This document shows positions 9,807 to 18,894 of a DNA stretch of 26,980 nucleotides, one piece after another. The notes under the pieces are model-generated. The model searched no databases, was not told the DNA's origin, and saw only the letters and a program-made list of their open reading frames with translations. The DNA lies in the NCBI GenBank assembly GCA_009746045.1, contig RPFO01001964.1, positions 1 through 26,980 on the forward strand, read 5' to 3'. How positions within the stretch are numbered: the first letter of the stretch is position 1; each line of letters starts with the position of its first letter. Position numbers and translations under genes: made by a program. The stretch comes from Mesostigma viride. Its lineage: Eukaryota > Streptophyta > Mesostigmatophyceae > Mesostigmatales > Mesostigmataceae.

Positions 9807-11032
9807 ACAAGGTCTAGCATGAAAATGACTGACCCATCTGCTGCTGGCTTATGTTTACACACAAACTTCAGGCGCAAGTGCTTGCACCCTGCAGGCTTTT
9901 TGTCAATAGGTGTGACAGGTGGAGTATGAGAAGGACTAAGAGGATCTGGCACTACCCATTCTTCCCTGGCCTTGTTAAAGGCCTCCACCCATTTTAGGAA
10001 TCCTATGTGTGTGCGACAGTCTTGCTCTATCTGTTCATAAGAAAGAGGAGACATTTTAGCCACATCATGCTTGCCCAATCCAAATGAGTTGGGATGAAGT
10101 TTTTGGTTGTGAACCAAGTCTGCCACACAGGGTTCTTGCCCTGGGGCATACTTGGGTGTAGCAAATTTTACAGAAGCAATGTTGGTGTTAAGAAGTTTTT
10201 CAAGAGAAATTTTGAAATGATTCAGATCAACACCACCCATGTCCTGGATGGATAGTCTATCACTGGAGATGAGGACACCAGGGTAACAGAGAAAAGGATC
10301 CCCCAACAAAGCATTCCCTTTATAACCTTCCAAGACCTGAAAAGGAGTAGGGATACCGAGTATAGTCAACATGACCTGACCTAATACCTTGAGGGATGAC
10401 TGCCCTGAGAAATCAGCCACATGGTGCCAGGGTGAAGGTTCCAAAGGCATATGGGGCACAGCCAGGGCACTGATAATGCTGACCTGGGCTTGTGTGTCCA
10501 CTGCAACCATAAATGGGCTATTGTCATGCTGCCCAACCTTCCCCACCTTAGCTGATCCTGCAGCAGTTTGAGCTTTAGCTCTATGAGCTGCTTGTAAAAT
10601 GCGAACAGCGTCTGCTAGGCTGCGTTTGGAAGGTGCAGCTAGTGGCTGAGCTATGTTCACACTTGAAGAGGTGATAGGTTGCTGATCACCTGTTTTGCCA
10701 ATGTGACCCTCTGCTGCAGGGGGCCAAGCCTGCAGTGACTGCCTACAATCATCAAGGGTGACCTGGGTGTCACAGTGGGTGTGGCTCTCACACTCACCAG
10801 TGGGTGTTCCAAACAACCACTCACTGGGCAACGCTGGGATGCCAGGCAACTGTACAGGGCTGTCGGCCAACAGCTCTTCCTCCTCTGCCACGTCTGACAC
10901 AGTTGGAAAATACAATTTCATCCTGTGAGGTGAACACCTGTGAATCTTTCCCGTGTCATTGTGTTTAACTAACACTGTCCTGCCAGTGGTGTTAAATTTT
11001 AGGATGGTGGCTGGCCCATGCCAGGTACCCAC
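9803..11032 (-). CDS. Integrase C-terminal segment, retropepsin-like protease and RT N-terminus
   Basis: The 409-codon ORF continues the integrase: residues 2-42 (WHGPATIL, VLVKHNDTGKIHRCSPHRMKLYF) look like an SH3-like IN C-terminal domain. A low-complexity linker follows. Residues about 174-262 match a retropepsin: FMVAVDTQAQVSII (D179), VADFSGQ, LGQVMLTILG, and ALLGDPFL (242-248), the usual flap and C-terminal LLG-x-x-FL signature. The active-site glycine of DTG is replaced by Gln (DTQA). Residues from about 335 (LKWVEAFNKAREEW, LRLKFVCKHKPAADGS) are the RT N-terminus. So the protease sits between integrase and RT. No D-[ST]-G motif is seen in Gag or before the integrase. The ORF is joined upstream by an apparent one-G loss at 11071-11074. 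Confidence 0.85.
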   Translation of the reverse strand: MGTWHGPATILKFNTTGRTVLVKHNDTGKIHRCSPHRMKLYFPTVSDVAEEEELLADSPVQLPGIPALPSEWLFGTPTGECESHTHCDTQVTLDDCRQSLQAWPPAAEGHIGKTGDQQPITSSSVNIAQPLAAPSKRSLADAVRILQAAHRAKAQTAAGSAKVGKVGQHDNSPFMVAVDTQAQVSIISALAVPHMPLEPSPWHHVADFSGQSSLKVLGQVMLTILGIPTPFQVLEGYKGNALLGDPFLCYPGVLISSDRLSIQDMGGVDLNHFKISLEKLLNTNIASVKFATPKYAPGQEPCVADLVHNQKLHPNSFGLGKHDVAKMSPLSYEQIEQDCRTHIGFLKWVEAFNKAREEWVVPDPLSPSHTPPVTPIDKKPAGCKHLRLKFVCKHKPAADGSVIFMLDLV

Positions 11033-12046
11033 CTTGCCTAGTCCCGACTCCTTGTAGAATAGGACCTGATCCCCTTCTTGAAGGTGGGACGTGGATGCTT
11101 TGCATCCTTGACAGCTAACCTGCTAGCTGTCTGTGCTCGCTGTGCGTTGTATAGGGCTAGTACCTCAGGTGGATAAATGCCTGCATGCAATCCATCTGGT
11201 GTAATGATCACCCCTTGTGGGGTTTTCATGAGTGGCCTCCTGTTGAGGACTTGGCACAACCTGGTGGACCACAGAGCTCTGTCAGCATATGACCCACTGT
11301 CAGCCAGCAGATTGCCATCTTCTTTGGCTACAAGGGTTTTAATGGACCTGATGGCCCTTTCAATAATGCCTTGCCTCTCATGATCTTCTAGCCCAGCCAG
11401 ATCAATAGCCTCACACCCTGGTTCATTGGCAAGACACGTGAACTGCTGATCCAGTAACAATGCCTCCACAGGGTAGTACCTGGCCTGAGCAATCAAGAGA
11501 GCCCTGAGCAACTGTGTCTTGTCCATTCCAGGTAATGGTTCAATGGTTGTGTACCTTGACCATGCATCTTTAAGTGCCAAGTAAGATTGTCCTTTGATAT
11601 GAAAGACATCTCCTACCACCCTGCCCTTGCACTTAGGTGGGGTAGCTACATGCCACTTAGGGGGTTTGGGTGCATTGAACTGACAATGCTGGCAGTGGGA
11701 TCTGACCACCTGGCATGCACGTCTGAGTGCTGCCCCCCCTATTGCTGCTGCCACCACCTCTGCACTCACTTCATGCCCATAAAGGAAATGCAACTGCAAA
11801 GCAAGCTCCTGAAAACTGATATGAGCATCCTCTGCTGGGGACACTCTGCACACCTTGGGAACCATAGATGTGAAGGTTGGTTTAGAGACATAATCTTCTG
11901 AAACCAGCTGTAGCACCTTTCCAGAACTGCTCACTGCTCTGACAGTGGGGCATGCAGATGAAAGAGGTGAAGCAGGCACACTCAAGCCAGCATGAGAGGG
12001 AGACTCACACTTCTTGCCGTAAGGAGGCCGCTTGCAGTCCTTGGGG

Positions 12047-13177
<1,131 letters not shown>

Positions 13178-13382
13178 AGGAGAGACATGCTGAGAGGGAA
13201 GTGCTACTTGAGTGAGCTGAGCAGGAGGGCAAGCATGGGCTGTGTAGGAGGGTTAGGCAACATAGGGGTGGGCTGGGTGGGGGTGTGAGTGTGTGTCACT
13301 TCCCGCCTCCTGCTGCGGGCCTCCTCCCAATCATGGAAGGTGGGAGAGAGGGACACTTCATCGTCAGTAGGGTTAGTAAATC

Positions 13383-14339
13383 ATGATGCAGCCAGGTAGG
13401 CAGCCACCTACCCGCCCCTGCAGGATGGCATTGTGCAGGAGCTCCAGGAGTCGCACCAGGCACCCTGTTGCCCTGCACCCTCCTCCTGAGAGGAGGCCTG
13501 CAGGGCAGGCAGCAGGTCGTCACACACCCTGCGTGTGTCTGCTTGGAGGTTGGGCAAGCCCAGGATGTGCGTGATAATCGCACACACCAGGCTGCCCGCC
13601 TCCGCGACGTGCATCTGCTGGCTCCGGTCGGCCAGCCCACGGAAGGAGGCTGTGGCTGCCTGTATGGCACGCCACACGGCCTCATCACCCAGGGTGATGA
13701 AGTCCCGACCTTCCAGGTCGCCTCCAGCTGTGCTGGCTGCTGCCCAGCCCTGGTGGGACCCTGAGGCCCCTCCGGCCCTGCCAGGGCCTTGTCCTTGTTG
13801 CGGCTAGAGGGGGCCTGCCCCCCAGAGCCGCTGGAGGTGCCCGTGACACCCTCCATGGGGGCTGCATCCCCCGCCAGCGCCGGAGGCGCCGGCGTCGCTG
13901 CCGGGGTCCCTGCGACCCCGGGCGCTTGTGTCGCCGCCGGGGTCCCTGCGACCCCGGTGGCCTCCTCAGCCACCTGGCCCCCCACGCTGGGCGGGGGAGC
14001 CCGCGGCTGAGGTTGGACCCTCTGACCTGCCAGAGGGTCCTGGGTGGCTTCACCACCCATGGGCGTGTTGGGGGCGTCTGCCGCCCCGCGCTCCGTCGCA
14101 GGCGGCATCGCAGCCGCCTCACGCCTATCCGGGCCCCAGCCAACTGGCGTGACTTGGGGCCACGGCCCCAACGGAGTCAGCGTGATCTCCTGTCTGGCGA
14201 CCACGCGCAGCGCCTCTCTCTGACGCTGCCTGGACGCCCACTGATCAACAGTGCCGGGGTTGTGCCTCGGCCGATTGGCGAAACACCACAGCCAAACTGC
14301 CACCTGAACCAGGGGACTGCATCCTAAGACGCCCCTCGA
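13383..14339 (-). pseudogene. ORF-B upstream of Gag, unrecognised, frame-broken
   Basis: The frame from about 14339 reads WLWCFANRPRHNPGTVDQW, QREALRVVARQEITLTPLG, and then an Ala/Pro-rich part with a duplicated GVAGTPAAT segment (a GC-rich DNA repeat with CCGGGGTC...GACCCCGG arms at about 13901 and 13937). After about 13740 the plausible frame changes to one reading GRDFITLGDEAVWRAIQ and VCAIITHILGLPNLQ, a helical stretch, then changes again near 13460 to LVRLLELLHNAIL and stops near 13383. I do not recognise a family. It lies in the same frame as the end of ORF-A, separated by one TGA at 14340-14342, so both may be parts of one original protein. It may be an additional Gag-like ORF; this is inference. 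Confidence 0.5.
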
Positions 14340-14953
14340 TCAGCGTTGCACCCGATGAACCTCTATCGCATGGATCTGCTCATCTGGAAGCACTGAAAAC
14401 GTTGGTGCATGATCCGGCCGTTCACCGAAATGAACGCGGGATGTCGTCCTCCCCAATGGGGAGAAAATGGGGGGGCGCCCGAACGCGACCGGGGGCGGAA
14501 CATGTTCCCCATACCGGTCAATGTCCATGATGGCCATCTGTCGGCCCACGGAAAGGTTACCAGACGTCGCAGGCGTCTGTGCGAAATCTCGAGCGAAGGC
14601 CGTGACCTCGCAGGCTGCACCTCCCCATCCTCCTCCGAGGAATCACTCCGCTCACGACCCCCGTCACCTGCGACGGGGGAATTACGTGCCCGGGGGACCT
14701 GCCCCCCAGGTGCCATGGCGGACGAACCGCCAGTGGCAAACGGACGACCGCTCGCCATCCCCCGGGCGCCGGGCCCCACCTGCGGGGTCCGACGCCTGGG
14801 GTGGTCGGCGACCACCGTGCGGAAGGTGACGTTGGGCGTCACCCTCGCATCGTTGGTGGAGGGCGTGCCCTCCGGCGAAAGTCGGGGTGAGGTGCGCCTG
14901 GCAGGCGCCTTCCCCTTGTTGTTGTTGCCGTTGTTGCCGTTGTTGGAAGCCAT
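14340..14953 (-). pseudogene. ORF-A, first ORF after the primer-binding site, frame-broken
   Basis: ATG at 14953 lies 28 bp inside the primer-binding site, preceded by an A-rich leader. The N-terminus is Asn/Gly-rich, then basic and Pro-rich, with an acidic SDSSEEDGE patch. Near 14610 the plausible frame shifts to one reading FARDFAQTPATSGNLSVGRQ and MAIMDIDRYGEHVPPP, ending with FSVLPDEQIHAIEVHRVQR before TGA at 14340. No known domain is recognised. The original frame continues open to 14363, but its translation after the shift point looks like out-of-frame sequence. Confidence 0.5.
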
Positions 14954-14981
14954 ATCTTTTTTTTTCTTGTAAAAAAAATAT

Positions 14982-14997
14982 CGAACTTTTCAGTCCA
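14982..14997 (-). promoter_or_regulatory. Primer-binding site of the Copia-like element
   Basis: On the minus strand TGGACTGAAAAGTTCG directly follows the LTR end AACT. A site starting TGG, complementary to a tRNA CCA end, is expected at this position. The tRNA cannot be named from this alone. Confidence 0.55.
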
Positions 14998-15453
14998 AGT
15001 TGGATGGAGACTAGGGACGACGAACAACTGCTGAAGCTGAAGCGAATGATGATTGTATTACAATAATACAATGAGAGAGCAATGGAAGCTGAGGGCTCAG
15101 AATGGAACGTCTGGGCAAACTCGGGTGCTGCGGCACTCCCCAGTGCTACGCCTATATGCCTATGGCGGTGCTACCTGCAGCACACAACCAGTGGACAACT
15201 GTACACTGCAATGCCATGCGACCACGTCACTAGCATCAACTACACTCGGCCCGTCCAGAACCGGATAACCCGGGTCTGGCGGGTCGAGCTAGAGTCTAGG
15301 CACAGTCTGGCACTAACCGCACATCGGTCCACATGACACCTCAGTACCGTACACCCTGCCGTACTGTACTGAGGTGTCCCGCTCAGCCGCGGTAGGCAAT
15401 ACGCGGCGCGCAGGCCGGAAATCCGTGTGTCAGCCTAAGCATCTCATCTAACT
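14998..15453 (-). repeat. 5' LTR of the Copia-like element
   Basis: This is the direct repeat of 6930-7386 with only a few differences. The hairpin arms are at 15335-15347 and 15366-15378. It is flanked on the right by CTGGGCCTGG, the reverse-oriented M2 module. Confidence 0.85.
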
Positions 15454-16030
15454 CTGGGCCTGGCTAATGAATATCGTCAAGAATAGTGCATGAGCGCGCT
15501 ATACGAGCATGGGAAGAAGGGGGAATCGAGCCCCCAGGCCAGCACAGGAGCGGGGTGTCTGCAGCCCCAGCGCCAGGGGGGGCAGCATCCTAAACAGCCT
15601 AACATTTCCTCGTGCCAAGTGAGGCGACAGCGGCCGGCGGCCAGGGCGGAATGGCGGGGTCGTTGCCGCGTAATTTAAGCGGGGACGAGTTGTTGGGACT
15701 GACGGTGCACAGCGGGGAAGGGGAAGGATGTTAGGGCGGGGCGATAGCGGATCCCAGACGCAGCTGCGTCATTGGGGTGCCGGGGGTGCTATGCCTGTGA
15801 AGAAAGGTGTACAAAGAATTGCCGAACCTTCAGGGGTGGCTGCCGAGGGCAGTGCCCACATGGGTGAGAACCCCCCCATAGTGGGGGGTCCCTACGGGGA
15901 TACTTTTGGCTTCCCCTTGTATTGCCGCCTGGTTTAATGGAAGCACTGGTAGCGGCAGGGGACAAGGGGGGCGACGAGAAGTCTGGGCCATACGACAGCT
16001 TGCGGCCAAGTGGCCAGGTAGTGGGTACGG
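15454..16030 (-). repeat. M2 module, reverse orientation
   Basis: Reverse complement of 17631-18208 and 25519-26092. It contains GGGGGAATCGAGCCCCC (a 5-bp stem, 7-nt loop) and a G/C-rich body. No convincing ORF. Confidence 0.85.
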
Positions 16031-16236
16031 GATGTTACAAAGCCCAGGTCCTTTTGACTGGCCCAGGTCCTTATGACTGGTATGTGATGTTTCGGCCCCT
16101 GTTGTGTGGCCTAGTTAGCTTAGAAACTGCAGATTCTTAGGTTAGCTAATGGCTTGGACGTGTGCCTAACACGTATTTGTAATAAACATGTTTCTCTGGC
16201 AGCCCCTCACTCCAATGGAACTAAAGCAGCAATTGG
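16031..16236 (-). repeat. T repeat (family 2), reverse orientation, complete
   Basis: It begins GATGTTACAAAGCCCAGG and ends CAGCAATTGG. It contains GTAATAAACATG, with an AATAAA polyadenylation-type hexamer in this orientation. It shares the variant ACTGGTATGTGATG with its partner at 16582. Confidence 0.85.
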
Positions 16237-16581
16237 ATTTTGTGAGCTCACGCTCGTTCTATCTATGACCTGCGGAAGTCTCAAAGGGGGAGGGGAGGCC
16301 GCAGTAGACAGGTCTGACTTGGTAGCCAGTACTAGGGGGGGGGTACGGTGATGTGGGGGGGGGGGTACCGGGGACGGTACTGTGGACCGGGTCCAATTTG
16401 TTTTGTGGACCGGGGGCAGTCCTGTGGACCGGGGGCGGCGCGGCGCCACTGGCCTGTTGGTCAGTGGGCTGGCGTCCGCCACCCCACCTACGACTAGGTA
16501 GACGGTGGATACTTAGGGTTGTGGCGGGGCAACAACCACTCCTCTTTGCAGCTCCCACCCACCCACCCTTGCTGCCATGAG
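16237..16581 (-). repeat. M1 spacer, reverse orientation
   Basis: It has repeated GTGGACCGGG units, long G runs, and the hairpin pair CCACTGGCC/GGTCAGTGG. The boundary GATTTTGTGAGCTCACGC is common to all T-M1 junctions. Confidence 0.8.
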
Positions 16582-16725
16582 GATGTTCCAAAGCCCAGGT
16601 CCTTTTGACTGGCCCAGGTCCTTATGACTGGTATGTGATGTTTCGGCCCCTGTTGTGTGGCCTAGTTAGCTTAGAAACTGCAGATTCTTAGGTTAGCTAA
16701 TGGCTTGGACGTGTGCCTAACACGT
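16582..16725 (-). repeat. T repeat (family 2), reverse orientation, truncated by satellite
   Basis: The sequence follows T from GATGTTCCAAAG to CCTAACACGTA, then changes directly into 40-bp satellite. The last 60 bp of T are missing. Confidence 0.85.
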
Positions 16726-16879
16726 ACATCCACCGCGCACGCAAGGGGCAACTGCACACACACGTACACACACCATGCACGCAAGGGGCGGCTGCACACA
16801 CATGTACATCCACCGCGCACGCAAGGGGCGACTGACATACACCATGCACGCAAGGACAAGGATGCACACACATGTACAT
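16726..16879. repeat. 40-bp satellite island (about 4 units)
   Basis: Units of the same 40-bp satellite as 4384-5501, including the ACAAGGATGCAC variant. It lies at the centre of the inverted repeat. Confidence 0.9.
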
Positions 16880-17083
16880 CCAATTGCTGCTTTAGTTCCA
16901 TTGGAGTGAGGGGCTGCCAGAGAAACATGTTTATTACAAATGCGTGTTAGGCACACGTCCAAGCCATTAGCTAACCTAAGAATCTGCAGTTTCTAAGCTA
17001 ACTAGGCCACACAACAGGGGCCGAAACATCATACCAGTCATAAGGACCTGGGCCAGTCAAGAGGACCTGGGCTTTGTAACATC
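16880..17083 (+). repeat. T repeat (family 2)
   Basis: It begins CCAATTGCTGCTTTAG and ends GCTTTGTAACATC. It is the direct repeat of 17427-17630, and both carry CATCATACCAGTC. Confidence 0.85.
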
Positions 17084-17426
17084 CTCATGGCAGCAAGGGT
17101 GGGTGGGTGGGAGCTGCAAAGAGGAGTGGTTGTTGCCCCGCCACAACCCTAAGTATCCACCGTCTACCTAGTCGTAGGTGGGGTGGCGGACGCCAGCCCA
17201 CTGACCAACAGGCCAGTGGCGCCGCGCCGCCCCCGGTCCACAGGACTGCCCCCGGTCCACAAAACAAATTGGACCCGGTCCGCAGTACCGTCCCCGGTAC
17301 CCCCCCCACATCACCGTACCCCCCCCCCTAGTACTGGCTACCAAGTCAGACCTGTCTACTGCGGCCTCCCCTCCCCCTTTGAGACTTCCGCAGGTCATAG
17401 ATAGAACGAGCGTGAGCTCACAAAAT
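17084..17426 (+). repeat. M1 spacer
   Basis: It starts CTCATGGCAGCAAGGGTGGG and ends GAGCTCACAAAAT. It contains two CCCCCGGTCCACA units and C runs. No coding potential that can be supported. Confidence 0.8.
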
Positions 17427-17630
17427 CCAATTGCTGCTTTAGTTCCATTGGAGTGAGGGGCTGCCAGAGAAACATGTTTATTACAAATGCGTGTTAGGCA
17501 CACGTCCAAGCCATTAGCTAACCTAAGAATCTGCAGTTTCTAAGCTAACTAGGCCACACAACAGGGGCCGAAACATCATACCAGTCATAAGGACCTGGGC
17601 CAGTCAAGAGGACCTGGGCTTTGTAACATC
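17427..17630 (+). repeat. T repeat (family 2)
   Basis: Partner of 16880-17083; followed by M2. Confidence 0.85.
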
Positions 17631-18208
17631 CCGCACCCACTACCTGGCCACTTGGCCGCAAGCTGTCGTATGGCCCAGACTTCTCGTCGCCCCCCTTGTC
17701 CCCTGCCGCTACCAGTGCTTCCATTAAACCAGGCGGCAATACAAGAGGGAAGCCAATCGTATCCCCGTAGGGACCCCCCACTATGGGGGGGTTCTCACCC
17801 ATGTGGGCACTGCCCTCGGCAGCCGCCCCTGCGGGTTCGGCGATTCTTTGTACACCTTTCTTCACAGGCATAGCACCCCCGGCACCCCAATGACGCAGCT
17901 GCGTCTGGGATCCGCTATCGCCCCGCCCTAACATCCTTCCCCTTCCCCGCTGTGCACCGCCAGTCCCAACAACTCGTCCCCGCTTAAATTACGCGGCAAC
18001 GACCCCGCCATTCCGCCCTGGCCGCCGGCCGCTGTCGCCTCACTTAATACGAAGAAATGTTAGGCTGTTTAGGATGCTGCCCCCCCTGGCGCTGGGGCTG
18101 CAGGCCTCCCGCTCCTGCGCTGGCCTGGGGGCTCGATTCCCCCTTCTTCCCATGCTCGTATAGCGCGCTCATGCACTATTCTTGACGATATTCATTAGCC
18201 AGGCCCAG
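17631..18208 (+). repeat. M2 module
   Basis: A C-rich segment starting CCGCACCCACTACC and ending CCAGGCCCAG. It holds TGGCGCTGGGG (18087-18097) and GGCTCGATTCC (18130-18140), spaced like the A and B boxes of an RNA polymerase III promoter. No tRNA fold is completed, because the would-be acceptor strands do not pair. Confidence 0.8.
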
Positions 18209-18577
18209 CGCACGTGATCCACAACGAAACTTGCCTGGGACGTAACTCCCCTCCGCCTGTAGCTGTTACCACCCGAGCACCACTATTGCCCCGCCTTAGT
18301 TGTCCGATCAAGAGTCACTCCCGCGTCTATCCAGACCCCTCCCGCGAGCTCGGGGTGGCGAGTACAACGGGCGGGCAAAAATAAAACAATCTGGCACTGG
18401 CAGCTACCGCCCGCACTTCGAATGGCAGTTTCTTGGGGTGCTGCCGACCCCCGTCGCGCAGCCGTCATAACGTTAAATTATCCAGGCCCCCGAATGATGA
18501 TTCGGAGGCCGGTAGCTGTGATTTACATTCGGCACCGCCATAGCAGTGCACACACGCCGTCAGTGGGCCGTCGACAC
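18209..18577 (+). repeat. M3 module
   Basis: About 370 bp found again at 26093-26456. It includes a small hairpin, CCGAATGATGATTCGG (18490-18505). No recognisable gene. Confidence 0.75.
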
Positions 18578-18894
18578 AGCTGCAAAGAGGAGTGGTTGTT
18601 GCCCCGCCACAACCCTAAGTATCCACCGTCTACCTAGTCGTAGGTGGGGTGGCGGACGCCAGCCCACTGACCAACAGGCCAGTGGCGCCGCGCCGCCCCC
18701 GGTCCACAGGACTGCCCCCGGTCCACAAAACAAATTGGACCCGGTCCGCAGTACCGTCCCCGGTACCCCCCCCCCACATCACCGTACCCCCCCCCCTAGT
18801 ACTGGCTACCAAGTCAGACCTGTCTACTGCGGCCTCCCCTCCCCCTTTGAGACTTCCGCAGGTCATAGATAGAACGAGCGTGAGCTCACAAAAT
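18578..18894 (+). repeat. M1 spacer, second copy, joined to satellite
   Basis: It begins AGCTGCAAAGAGGAGTGG without the GGGTGGGTGGG leader of other M1 copies. It ends CACAAAAT, where T would normally start, and passes directly into satellite at 18895. Confidence 0.8.

Larger units (their letters stand above)
15454..18208. repeat. Large inverted repeat, arms of about 1.27 kb
   Basis: The left arm, 15454-16725, is in order M2, T, M1, partial T, all reversed. The right arm, 16943-18208, reads partial T, M1, T, M2 forward. The 217-bp centre consists of satellite units plus the first 63 bp of a T repeat. Arms differ by substitutions and homopolymer length. Confidence 0.9.

Noticed and set aside
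16259-16591. Pro/Thr-rich ORFs in M1 modules (both strands)
   Set aside because: Frames are altered by C/G-run length changes between copies, with no conserved start or stop.
18080-18150. Possible tRNA gene in M2 (GGGGGCTCGATTCCCCC as T arm)
   Set aside because: Acceptor strands (CCCCCCC and TTCTTCC) do not pair and no anticodon arm is evident.
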